A stretch of DNA of 64,000 bases from DATFVA01 sp963811905. Lineage in GTDB: Bacteria; Bacteroidota; Ignavibacteria; Ignavibacteriales; Ignavibacteriaceae. The notes below the pieces were generated by a model, which worked only from the letters and a program-made list of their open reading frames with translations, was not told the DNA's origin and ran no database searches. The translations under genes were made by a program, and so were the position numbers. This document shows, piece by piece, positions 51,964 to 61,208 of the stretch. How positions within the stretch are numbered: the first letter of the stretch is position 1; every line of letters begins with the position of its first letter. The stretch covers positions 1 through 64,000 of the forward strand of contig CAWETK010000020.1 in NCBI GenBank assembly GCA_963811905.1, in the 5' to 3' direction.

Positions 51964-53982
51964 TCAGTTTGTTAAAACCATTTTCTTTACCTCAACAAAG
52001 TCCCCGCTCTCGAATTTGTAAAAATAAATACCGGGCTGCCGGTTGAATGCCGAAAATGTTACGCTGTTCTCTCCCGCCGGAAACCTGTTGTTGATTTCAT
52101 CTATCTTTTCAATGCGATTATCAAAAAATTCTATTTTAACATTTGATTCTTCCGGCAGGTAGAACTTAATTTCGGTCGAATCGGAAAACGGATTAGGATT
52201 ATTCTGAGTAACAATTATGTAATCAGTTGAATTAAGAAAATTTACTCTGGAAATATCCGATGAAAGAGTATTTCCAGTATTATCAGTTAGAACCACCCGG
52301 TAATAAAGAGTTCCGGAAGTATCCGGCTTATCGAAATATTCATAATAGTTTGCTGACTTAGGAGTCTCTGAAGTGAATGCTGCGAGTTTCTGCCAGTTGG
52401 AATTCCCGGAATCTGTCTGAACACATCTTTCAATTTCATAAACACTTTGCGGAGTTTCATTTGCAGAATACCAGTTAACCTTAACTGAATCTGAAATTAT
52501 TCCTGTTGAAAATCCGATAATCTGCGATACGAAAGTTCCGGTATTAAAAATCTTCTGGACGTAGATTCCGTTCTCGCTGTTTCGCTTTTCCTTAAAGACT
52601 GCTATTGCACTGCCTCTTCCGTCCGGAAGAAGATTCAGGTAGCTTTTGGGTGTATTGTAAAAAGAACCGATCGGGATCCCGCTGCTGTCCCACATAACTT
52701 TTCCCTCTGAGTTAACACGCTGCGAGTATATATTCCCGTTGATGGATGCAGTTCTTCTGTCGAGCCAGGCTATAATTGCACCGTTATGGTCATCAGATAT
52801 TAGTTTCTGACCGAACTGATCACCACTCATTTTTATCACCGGCAGTCCGCCTGCCTGCCATGCAGTTTTTCCGGCCCTGTCATATTTCTGTATGAAAATA
52901 TCCCGGTTGCCGTCAATTTCACTGGTCCAGCATAAAATAAGCGAATTTCCTGATGTAATCATCTGGGGATTAGACTGGCTTCCGCTTTTATCGGAACAAA
53001 TCTTCCCGTTCATTCCCCAGAGTAGTTTTCCCTTTGCACTGATGAGCTGATGATAAATCGTTTTTTCTTTTTTAAGCCCCTGGTATGCGATATAGATATC
53101 AGTCCCTGAATTTATTGCTGAGAAAGTAATAACGTTTAATTTGTTATTTGTTAAGGGTATGGGGACTTTACCCCACAGCGGGCTTCCCATCCTGTTATAA
53201 TGCTGCGAAAGAATCATTCCTTTGTCCCCTGAACTCTCCAGCCAGAAAACATATACTCCCCCGGAATCATCAGGAAGTACAGCCGGAGTGAGTTTCCCGT
53301 TCGAAGATGCAGAAACGATAACCCCGGTTGAGTCGTACATAAATTTACCTGCAGGTGATAATTTCCTGAGCATCAGCTTTGAATTAAACACCTGGTTTGG
53401 TTCTTTTGCGATAAACGAAATAAATATCTCGCTATTCCCGTTTGCGCATAATGAATAATCGCTTATTTCTTTATTAAACCTGTTTATTTTTATTCCTTCG
53501 GGGTTCCAGATGGCATTGCCATTTGCCCTGACTTTCTGAATGAGCAAATCTCCGGTTTTATTCCGGGAGAAATCTTTCCAGGCAGTTACAGCAGTGTTTT
53601 TCCCTGCGCTTATTGAAACAGGGTTATCCTGGTCTCCGGTTGATTCGGATATTCTTTTTCCGTCAGCTCTGAAACTTATATCTCCGTTTGATTCAATGTG
53701 CATAAATTTTACTTCATTCTGTAAACCGGTTACGTTGTCCTCCCAGAAAATAAATGCCCCGCCGTTCTGATCATTTGAGGCTGAAATATTTATTGGTTCG
53801 GCAAGGTCAAAAACTGCTCTTGTATTTTCTGCAGGATTGTTAACCCATTGTGCCTTCGATTCATTCGAAGAAACACAGATCAAAATCAGGATGACAGGTA
53901 AGAGAAATAGCTTAACTTTAATGACCTGGAAAGGAACGGCAGAATGAAGAAGATCAGGCACTGGCAAAGTTGAGATCCTCAT
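51964..53982 (-). CDS. Secreted T9SS-sorted protein with repeated beta segments
   Basis: The 672-residue product has a late signal peptide (hydrophobic KLFLLPVILILICVSS near 24-40, ending SKAQ), implying that the ATG at 53982 may be too far upstream, though no ATG, GTG or TTG occurs between it and the hydrophobic core. The body repeats strands such as GGAFIFWEDNVTG, GGVYVFWLESSGD and GAIIAWLDRRTAS, a propeller-like pattern. A fibronectin-like part and a T9SS type A sorting domain (TQNNPNPFSDSTEIKFYLP ... VKKMVLTN) follow. Its first 29 bases overlap smc. The role is unknown. Confidence 0.8.
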   Translation of the reverse strand: MRISTLPVPDLLHSAVPFQVIKVKLFLLPVILILICVSSNESKAQWVNNPAENTRAVFDLAEPINISASNDQNGGAFIFWEDNVTGLQNEVKFMHIESNGDISFRADGKRISESTGDQDNPVSISAGKNTAVTAWKDFSRNKTGDLLIQKVRANGNAIWNPEGIKINRFNKEISDYSLCANGNSEIFISFIAKEPNQVFNSKLMLRKLSPAGKFMYDSTGVIVSASSNGKLTPAVLPDDSGGVYVFWLESSGDKGMILSQHYNRMGSPLWGKVPIPLTNNKLNVITFSAINSGTDIYIAYQGLKKEKTIYHQLISAKGKLLWGMNGKICSDKSGSQSNPQMITSGNSLILCWTSEIDGNRDIFIQKYDRAGKTAWQAGGLPVIKMSGDQFGQKLISDDHNGAIIAWLDRRTASINGNIYSQRVNSEGKVMWDSSGIPIGSFYNTPKSYLNLLPDGRGSAIAVFKEKRNSENGIYVQKIFNTGTFVSQIIGFSTGIISDSVKVNWYSANETPQSVYEIERCVQTDSGNSNWQKLAAFTSETPKSANYYEYFDKPDTSGTLYYRVVLTDNTGNTLSSDISRVNFLNSTDYIIVTQNNPNPFSDSTEIKFYLPEESNVKIEFFDNRIEKIDEINNRFPAGENSVTFSAFNRQPGIYFYKFESGDFVEVKKMVLTN

Positions 53983-56533
53983 TAAATCTTACGCTTACCA
54001 GTTTTGAAATTCCTTCTTCCTGCATCGTAACGCCATACATTGTATCTGCTGCTTCCATCGTCCGCTTATTGTGTGTGACTACAATAAACTGTGTATTCTT
54101 GCTGAAGTCCTGAATGATTTTTGTAAACCTGTCGATGTTTGCATCGTCAAGAGGAGCGTCGATCTCATCGAGTATACAGAAGGGACTTGGTTTTACAAGG
54201 TATATCGCAAATAAAAGCGCAATTGCAGTCAGGGTTTTTTCTCCGCCGGAAAGCAGATCAATCGATGTAGGACGCTTTCCTTTTGGTTTTGCAATGATTT
54301 CAATTTTAGCTTCAAGAGGATCTGCTTCCTCTTCGATTCTAAGATCGGCTTCATCACCCGGGTTGAATAAACCGCGGAAGATGGTAATGAAATTATCTCT
54401 TATTTTATCAAATGTTTCTTTGAACAGCAGCTGGGCTGTGTTATTTATTTCGCCGATAGTGGTTATAATATCCTTTTCCGAATCAATTAAATCATCTCTT
54501 TGTTTGCTGAGGAACTCAAACCTCTGCTGCTCTTCTTCGAACTCAGAATAAGCCAGAAGATTGATCGGACCGAGGTTTTTTACCTGCTGTTTTAGTGAAT
54601 GCACTTCTTCCGATCTTTGCTTAAAGTCAAAAATACCAAGGTCATCAAATTCTTTACGTTCCAGTTTTATCGAATAATTCTCCTGGATATTCTCCTCGAG
54701 ATTGCTCAGTTTTATTCCCAGTTCATTAATCCTGATTTCACTCGCGTGAATCTCTTCGGATACCTGTTCACGTTCTGTTCTTAATGAGTTCTGCTTCTCT
54801 TCAAGTTCATTGATTTGGTTCTGGATCTCTTTATATGCAATGTCCAGTTTTTCCTCTTCGTTCTTTAGTACTGTTTTTTCAGCAGCAAGGTCGTCAGATT
54901 CCAGTAATTTCTCTTCAATGATCGAAGCCAGGGTGCCTGTCTCTTCCAGGAAGGCTGCAATGTCTGCTTCTCTTTTTGTGATATTCCTGTTTACTGTATC
55001 GATTGAATCTTTAGCTCTTTCGATTGCATTTATTGTATTCTTCTTTTCGCCGAGAAGTCTTTCATATTCAAGGTTCAGCCGGTTTTGATTCCCGACCATT
55101 TCATCAAATTCCTCCCCGGAAGCTCTGAAGTCGGCCTCAAGTTTTTCTCTTTCCTCATCAGATTTAACTTTTTCAAGTCTGGATTCTTCAATAATATCAG
55201 AGAGATTATTTTTGTCGGTATCAAGCTTGTTGGAATCGGCGGCAAGTTCCTGGATTTCTGTCCTTGCCTTTTCAATTTCATCAGCAGCCTTTTGTTTTTC
55301 AAATTCAAATTGTGCAATCTGCTTTTCAACATTACCCAGGTCATTAACTATCATGCGCCCCTGTTCAGAAAGAACTTTCAGATCTATTCCGTCAATTTTT
55401 TTCTCTGTTTCCCCGATCTTTGACTGAAGGCCGATCAGTTCTTTTTCTTTCTGCGGGAACTCATCCTTCAGATTTTCCAGAAGTTTCATTCTTCCGAAAA
55501 GAGAGTCATCCAGCTTCGGTTCAGACCCGGCTTCAACAAGTCCCGATGAAGCGACAAAATCCCCCTGGGGAGTCACAAAATTAAAATCAGGATATTTTAA
55601 TGACAGCTCGAATGCTGTATTTATGTCCTCTACAACGGCAGTAAGGTTAAGCAGACGGTTGAAAAAACCTTCCCATTTAGGATCTGTCTGGATGAGTTCA
55701 TAAATCCATTTCTTAAATCCTGTTTCCGCAGCAAGATTTTTTTTCTTCCTCTTTACCGAGTAGCTTTTCAATCTGTCAAGAAGACTCTTCTTTCTGCCCG
55801 GCCGAACGTCTTTGACGTAAAATGCGGCTTTACCGATCTCATTTTCCCGCAGAAATTCTATCCCGCTGAAAATATCGTCAATGGTTTCAACCAGAATATT
55901 ATTTATATCGCCTCGCAGAGCAGCTTCAACAGCAAAACGGTACTCATCCGGAGTATTCCCTATATGAGCAAGAAGGTTTTTTTCTCCCTTCGACCAGTTA
56001 TTATTTTCCAGCAAAGCCTTGGAACCTTTGGAAACACCTTCGAGGTTTTCAATTAGTGTCTGAATGAAATCAATTTTTTCCTTAAGCGTATTCAGGTAGC
56101 TCTTATCTTCAAGTTCTTTGGTTTTTAACAGGTTAAGCTCTTTTTCGAGTTCCTCTTTCTCTCTTTGTTTGCTTGAATAAACTTCCTCGGATTGGTTAAG
56201 TTTCTTCTCAAGTTCGGTTTTCTCGTCTCCGAGTTCCTCCAGGAATCCAACTGTTTTTGCAATGTTCCCTGTGAGCGACTGAATTTTTCTGTTCAGCTTG
56301 TCCAGCGATTGGTTTTTGTTCTCAAGCGCCTTCTCAAGGTTTGAAAGCTCGTTTTCTTTTCCTGTCAGTTCTTTAAATTTATCAAGCTGCTGTTCAGCAT
56401 GTTCCCTGAGCTTATTCCGCTTGCTTTCAATTAATTCCTTGCAGCCTTGCTGCTTCATTTTCAAAATCTTGTTTTTGACTTTCCTTAACCCGGATATCGT
56501 TCTCAAATGATTCAATGATCCGTGTGCTTTCAT
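53954..56533 (-). CDS. smc: Chromosome segregation protein SMC, C-terminal fragment
   Basis: True coding starts near 56440; the ~30 residues before are out of register. It contains the first coiled coil, the hinge domain (about GVSKGSKALLENN to VVEDINTAFELS...FVTPQGDFV), the second coiled coil and the C-terminal ATPase head with signature LLSGGEKTLTAIALLFAIY and Walker B PFCILDEIDAPLDDANIDRF. SMC forms the condensin ring with ScpA and ScpB and is normally needed for growth. The break from the N-terminal part is one extra base, so an error in the sequence is more likely than loss of the gene. Confidence 0.9.
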   Translation of the reverse strand: MKAHGSLNHLRTISGLRKVKNKILKMKQQGCKELIESKRNKLREHAEQQLDKFKELTGKENELSNLEKALENKNQSLDKLNRKIQSLTGNIAKTVGFLEELGDEKTELEKKLNQSEEVYSSKQREKEELEKELNLLKTKELEDKSYLNTLKEKIDFIQTLIENLEGVSKGSKALLENNNWSKGEKNLLAHIGNTPDEYRFAVEAALRGDINNILVETIDDIFSGIEFLRENEIGKAAFYVKDVRPGRKKSLLDRLKSYSVKRKKKNLAAETGFKKWIYELIQTDPKWEGFFNRLLNLTAVVEDINTAFELSLKYPDFNFVTPQGDFVASSGLVEAGSEPKLDDSLFGRMKLLENLKDEFPQKEKELIGLQSKIGETEKKIDGIDLKVLSEQGRMIVNDLGNVEKQIAQFEFEKQKAADEIEKARTEIQELAADSNKLDTDKNNLSDIIEESRLEKVKSDEEREKLEADFRASGEEFDEMVGNQNRLNLEYERLLGEKKNTINAIERAKDSIDTVNRNITKREADIAAFLEETGTLASIIEEKLLESDDLAAEKTVLKNEEEKLDIAYKEIQNQINELEEKQNSLRTEREQVSEEIHASEIRINELGIKLSNLEENIQENYSIKLERKEFDDLGIFDFKQRSEEVHSLKQQVKNLGPINLLAYSEFEEEQQRFEFLSKQRDDLIDSEKDIITTIGEINNTAQLLFKETFDKIRDNFITIFRGLFNPGDEADLRIEEEADPLEAKIEIIAKPKGKRPTSIDLLSGGEKTLTAIALLFAIYLVKPSPFCILDEIDAPLDDANIDRFTKIIQDFSKNTQFIVVTHNKRTMEAADTMYGVTMQEEGISKLVSVRFNEDLNFASA

Positions 56534-57551
56534 TTATGAGATTTTCAGATTCTTCAAGCTGCGCTTTTAAGTCAACCAGTTCCTCCCTGTATCTTTCAAT
56601 ATTACGTTCTAAGGAATCTTTTCTTTCTTTAGATACCGAAAGCTGGTTATCCACTTTATAAATTGCTTCAGTCTTTGAGTTTAATTCTCCGCGTTTGTAC
56701 TTCAGGGTATTCTCTGCATTTGAGAGTTCCAGCTTCACCGCTTTTATTTCGTCATTTAATTTTGCTAATTCCGATTCGAGACGGATTTTCTTCTGTAAAT
56801 TTTCTTCCTTTAGTTTTCTCGCTTCTTCTTTCTGCAGAGAGTAAAGGGAGAGTTCTCTTTCTGCAAGGTCAAGTTCAAGCTCACGGAGTGACGATGAAAT
56901 CCTGTTGTACCTGTCGGCTTTTTTAGCCTGCCTTTCAAGGGAGTTGACTTTTTTCTGTACTTCTGATACAATATCATTCACCCTGGTAAGATCAGCCTTA
57001 ACTTCATCCAGCTTCCTTAAAGCCAGTCTTCTTCTAAGTTTGTATTTATTAACACCCGCAGCCTCCTCGAACATAGTGCGTCGCTCATCAGCTTTATTGC
57101 TCAGAATGGTCTCAACCATTTTAAGCTCAATTACAGAGTACGCATTTGCCCCGATACCGGTATCCATAAAGAGATTGGTAATATCCTTCAGCCTGCATAT
57201 ATTTTTGTTAAGCAGATACTCGCTCTCGCCCGACCGGAATATTCTTCTTGTTATTGTGACATCTGTGTACTCGGTAGGTAGTATGCCTTTATTGTTGTGA
57301 ATGGTCAGGGAAACCTCGGCCATACCCATGGGTTTTCTTAAAGAGGTGCCGTTGAAGATAACGTTTTCCATCTTATCGCTTCTTAATGCGCCGCTTCTCT
57401 GTTCGCCAAGCACCCACCGAATAGAGTCAACTATGTTGGTTTTGCCGCAGCCATTCGGACCGACAATTGAGGTTACCCCTTCGTTAAAATTGACATTTGT
57501 TTTCTGTGCAAATGATTTAAATCCCAGTATTTCAAGCTTTGATAAATACAC
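56427..57551 (-). CDS. smc: Chromosome segregation protein SMC, N-terminal fragment
   Basis: The 374-residue frame begins MYLSKLEILGFKSFAQKTNVNF with the Walker A motif VGPNGCGKTNIVDSIRWVLGEQ, followed by FEEAAGVNKYKLRRRLALRKL and the start of the coiled coil. It ends ENEAARLQGIN, where the register is lost; KELIESKRNKLREHAEQQ continues in the other frame. The extra base lies near 56435-56450 (ctgcaaggaatta on the minus strand). Together the two fragments give a normal-sized SMC of about 1,190 residues. Confidence 0.92.
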   Translation of the reverse strand: MYLSKLEILGFKSFAQKTNVNFNEGVTSIVGPNGCGKTNIVDSIRWVLGEQRSGALRSDKMENVIFNGTSLRKPMGMAEVSLTIHNNKGILPTEYTDVTITRRIFRSGESEYLLNKNICRLKDITNLFMDTGIGANAYSVIELKMVETILSNKADERRTMFEEAAGVNKYKLRRRLALRKLDEVKADLTRVNDIVSEVQKKVNSLERQAKKADRYNRISSSLRELELDLAERELSLYSLQKEEARKLKEENLQKKIRLESELAKLNDEIKAVKLELSNAENTLKYKRGELNSKTEAIYKVDNQLSVSKERKDSLERNIERYREELVDLKAQLEESENLINESTRIIESFENDIRVKESQKQDFENEAARLQGIN

Positions 57552-57558
57552 TCTGTGC

Positions 57559-60147
57559 TTAACCGTTAAATTGTGTGAAAACTAATTTCATATAATCAAT
57601 TACTGAATTTGTAACCTGGTAATAAATCAGGAATCCGCCGACTACAACCAGCACCAGGATTATACCATAAAAATAAACCGTTCCGGGATTCGCATCGAAT
57701 ATAACATAAATCCCCTTAATGAGCCTGTAAAATGACCAGAGTATAAAAAGCAGTAGTCCCAGGTATATATAAATGTTGGCAACGTCTGCAGAAAGCATAC
57801 GGAATAGAATAATTCCCACCGGTATTAATAACACCATGGGAAGAAGAGACCAGATGGTTGTGTAATATATACTGGAAATAAATACTTTTGTCCTTACAAA
57901 AAATGATGCAGCCTTAATCAGGGCGGAAAGAAGGGGAACAAATATTATAAAGATAAGAGTAATCCATGCTAGCGAGAGTGCAGGATGCCATGCAAGGTAA
58001 CTTATTGTGGATAAAATCCCTTCACTCCCGAACGAGAGGAGTATTCTCTCAAAGAAAATATTATCCCGCAGATAATAAAGCATATTACTCAGAAGCAGGG
58101 CAAGGATCGCGGCTATTACGAATCCAAGTATGGTGGAATGGTATCCCGACATTATCCTCTGATCACGTACATCAGCATAAAAGTTATAGGGTCGCAGAAG
58201 AGCACGGGATGAATCCTCCCGGAATTTCCGTCCCGAGTTTACCAGCACTCCCATAATTAGGGCAAGGAATAAACCGAAAATGATAAATACCATCGGCGCT
58301 TTATCTTTTTTGCTTCCGATCGGAATTGTAACTGGTTCGGTATTATGGAGCTTTGCATAGACCACCTTATAAGCCAGCCTGTTTGTATTCCTGTTTATGT
58401 CCGCTATACCGATGTTATACAGATTGTCTTTACTGTACCCGTTCACCAGTGAAGGAAAATCGCCTTCATAGTCGAACATAGTATTGATAAAGTAGCCTGC
58501 TATACCTGATGTTTCAGAATAATTAATTACTTCTTCAAAATACTTTGCCTGGGCTTCATATGAATATTTATTTATGTACCCGTCCGTATTGCCGGAATTC
58601 ACAGTGTATGTTGCCGAACTGATAAATAGCCTCCCCTCGCCAAGCTTGTTTTTAATATCATCGAGGCTTTCAGAAACATCTTTCGGAGAGGTATTAAGCA
58701 GTTCAATGCCGTATAAATCAAGACTGTCAGCCGCTTCGATATTCAGATCATCGAATGAAGCGTAGGATAAAATATCCCAGTTGTTTTTCAGATCATCGTT
58801 CAGCCGGGCGATCAGCTGAATATGTGCATCAATTTCAGGAATATAGCCGCTGCCCAGTCCTACCGCAGCAACTGCGCCATACTGCTTGTAGCCGCGGATA
58901 AAATTCAGCAGGAAGTTTTTGCTTCTTTCAATAAAATTACTGCTCTGTGCTAAATCGGCAGGAACTGAATTTATTGGAAGTTCAATTAATGCAAGAAGTC
59001 CGTATCTTTCACATAATGTCAGCAGATAGGGATGCGGAACAGCCTTTGCAAACCGCACAGCATTAAATCCCGTTTCTTTGATCAGCCTGATGTCCTTCTC
59101 CATTTCGGAATAAGTCTCCAGGTTCCCGTATTCACCATTTGAAGGCAGATAAGTAACACCGTTCAGTTCAAATCCTTCTCCGTTAAAAAGAAGCGAATCT
59201 TTTCCAGTCATCAATGAATAAACCGGAATTGTCCTTTTAGTGATATCAATAAGAATATCCCCGCGCCATAGCTCAAGTGATACGATATATGACTTTGGGT
59301 TGGATGAGGACCATAAAACAGGATTGCTCAGAACCAGCTTATCGTTGAATGATTTATCTTTATTGGGAATTAGAGTAAATTTTGATTCAACCGGATTTTT
59401 GATTACAGAACCATCCGGGGAAGTAATATTAACCCTGTATGTTAATCCATTGTCGCCTGCAAGAGTGTCAGCTGCCTTTGTAAATTCTTTATTTTCTGCT
59501 CTCGAGTTAATCAGCAGGGAGGCGCTTTTGGAACCGGGAAAATATTTATAGGAAACGGCAACATCCCGGAGAGAAATGTTCGGTATCAGATGAATATATA
59601 CGTCCCGTATTATTCCACCGAAATTCTGAGGGAATAAAAACCTCTGTTTAAGCGGGATGGTGTTTTCGGAATCGAGTTTGTAATTCAGCTTTACAGAAAT
59701 GATATTGCTTTTATCTGTGTTGAGGATATCTTTCGGCAGATCAACCTGAAATGGGAATTCTCCTCCCGGATGACGGTAAATTATATTCTTATTTACAGAA
59801 ATGTCGGCTGAGTAATTTATTCCAAAGAATACCAGTTTCATCTGGTAATTTTTCAGGTCCTCTAAAGGTACCGTAAAGCTTTTCTCAAAGATCAGTTCTC
59901 CTTCACCTTGAAAAACGGACGGAACATTTACAGCAACTTTCTGTGCTTTCTCATCCCCGGCAGGATGAACTTTCCAGGAACCGTTCAGCGGGATGATTTT
60001 CCGGTTCGCTGTTATATCAAAAAACAGCGAATCACTATCAGCAATCCTGTACCCCGGCAGTTCTTTAAATACAATTTGAGCTCTGGAAAAAGGGAGAAAA
60101 AGGAATAAAAATAAAGATGTGAGTAAAATATATTTGGGGAATCCCAT
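57559..60147 (-). CDS. Glycoside hydrolase 2-like ectodomain fused to a C-terminal membrane domain
   Basis: The 862-residue protein has a signal peptide (about 1-23), a GH2 jelly-roll (NGSWKVHPAGDEKAQKVAVNVPSVFQGEGELIFEKSF), an immunoglobulin-like domain and a TIM-barrel (FELNGVTYLPSNGEYGNLETYSEMEKDIRLIKETGFNAVRFAKAVPHPYLLTLCERYGLLALIELP). The position of the GH2 acid/base NE reads AAVGLGSGYIPEID, so the usual Glu is missing. After about residue 620 come six membrane helices arranged like Yip1-type domains. It is therefore probably a membrane-tethered, non-catalytic carbohydrate-binding or sensor protein. It lies immediately upstream of smc (8 bases). Confidence 0.8.
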   Translation of the reverse strand: MGFPKYILLTSLFLFLFLPFSRAQIVFKELPGYRIADSDSLFFDITANRKIIPLNGSWKVHPAGDEKAQKVAVNVPSVFQGEGELIFEKSFTVPLEDLKNYQMKLVFFGINYSADISVNKNIIYRHPGGEFPFQVDLPKDILNTDKSNIISVKLNYKLDSENTIPLKQRFLFPQNFGGIIRDVYIHLIPNISLRDVAVSYKYFPGSKSASLLINSRAENKEFTKAADTLAGDNGLTYRVNITSPDGSVIKNPVESKFTLIPNKDKSFNDKLVLSNPVLWSSSNPKSYIVSLELWRGDILIDITKRTIPVYSLMTGKDSLLFNGEGFELNGVTYLPSNGEYGNLETYSEMEKDIRLIKETGFNAVRFAKAVPHPYLLTLCERYGLLALIELPINSVPADLAQSSNFIERSKNFLLNFIRGYKQYGAVAAVGLGSGYIPEIDAHIQLIARLNDDLKNNWDILSYASFDDLNIEAADSLDLYGIELLNTSPKDVSESLDDIKNKLGEGRLFISSATYTVNSGNTDGYINKYSYEAQAKYFEEVINYSETSGIAGYFINTMFDYEGDFPSLVNGYSKDNLYNIGIADINRNTNRLAYKVVYAKLHNTEPVTIPIGSKKDKAPMVFIIFGLFLALIMGVLVNSGRKFREDSSRALLRPYNFYADVRDQRIMSGYHSTILGFVIAAILALLLSNMLYYLRDNIFFERILLSFGSEGILSTISYLAWHPALSLAWITLIFIIFVPLLSALIKAASFFVRTKVFISSIYYTTIWSLLPMVLLIPVGIILFRMLSADVANIYIYLGLLLFILWSFYRLIKGIYVIFDANPGTVYFYGIILVLVVVGGFLIYYQVTNSVIDYMKLVFTQFNG

Positions 60148-60288
60148 CCGAATCAGCTATCCTATAATATATATTCAATTAAACTTACAAATATAAGTTA
60201 GAAACGAGGGGAATGCAATGTAAATTTTGCTGATCAAACACTTAAAACGAAGAAATTTTAATCCGTTAACTATATAAATTATAAATAG

Positions 60289-61044
60289 TTATGCGGATTC
60301 AATTATACTTATGAATGAATCAGCCTTCAGACAGGCTCCGCCTACCAGCGCGCCGTCAATATTTTTTTGAGATAAAAGGTCTCTTGCGTTATCAGGTTTG
60401 ACACTTCCTCCATACTGAATTACCATGTTCTCAGCTGCTTCAGAAGTAAAATCATCCTCTATATAACTGCGGATATAATCATGCATTTCTTCAGCCTGGC
60501 CGGGAGTTGCAGTTCTGCCCGTTCCGATTGCCCATACAGGTTCATAAGCTATTATAATATTCTTAAGTTCGCCAAGAGAAATCTCATTTAACCCCCCGGA
60601 GAGCTGGGTTTTAAGTACATCCTTTTCTTTACCTTTTTCCCTTTCCTCGAGAGTTTCTCCGATGCAGAAAATCGGTTTGAGTCCCGCTTTTAACGCAGCT
60701 TTAATTTTTTCATTTATCAGGCCGTTTGTTTCTTTAAAGATAGTCCTTCTTTCTGAATGACCGAGGATTACATACTCACATCCCGCACTCATCAGCATTT
60801 TAGCCGAAACTTCGCCTGTATACGCTCCGCTTTCCTGAAAATACATATTCTGTGCGCCGAGTTTAACCTGGGTACCCTTAATTAATGATGCCGCTTCACT
60901 TAAAGAAGTAAAAGGCGGACAAATAATAATATCACAGTTGAACTTTTTTCCGCTCAGCCCTGAGGTCAGCTTCGAGATTAAGTTCTGGGATTCCGGCAAA
61001 TCATAATGCATTTTCCAGTTTCCGGCAATGACCTTTTTACGCAT
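60289..61044 (-). CDS. tpiA: Triosephosphate isomerase
   Basis: The 251-residue protein, from the ATG at 61044 with tgaggaaaa just upstream, has GNWKMH (substrate Lys), YVILGHSERRTIF (catalytic His), IIAYEPVWAIGTGRTATP (catalytic Glu) and IQYGGSVKPDNA. A TTG at 61056 would add four residues but would put the ribosome site inside the gene. It interconverts dihydroxyacetone phosphate and glyceraldehyde-3-phosphate in glycolysis. Confidence 0.97.
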   Translation of the reverse strand: MRKKVIAGNWKMHYDLPESQNLISKLTSGLSGKKFNCDIIICPPFTSLSEAASLIKGTQVKLGAQNMYFQESGAYTGEVSAKMLMSAGCEYVILGHSERRTIFKETNGLINEKIKAALKAGLKPIFCIGETLEEREKGKEKDVLKTQLSGGLNEISLGELKNIIIAYEPVWAIGTGRTATPGQAEEMHDYIRSYIEDDFTSEAAENMVIQYGGSVKPDNARDLLSQKNIDGALVGGACLKADSFISIIESA

Positions 61045-61208
61045 TGTTTTCCTCAATCATTTTTAGATGTGTCTGCAAAAGTAGTAAAGAGAAAGATTTA
61101 CTTCAAACATTAAGAATTTTTTGTGAGGAATAAATACAGCAACAGCGGGGTATCATTATTTGCGGCTCAGTATTTTTGAATCCCGAAGGATAATTATATT
61201 TTTATTGA

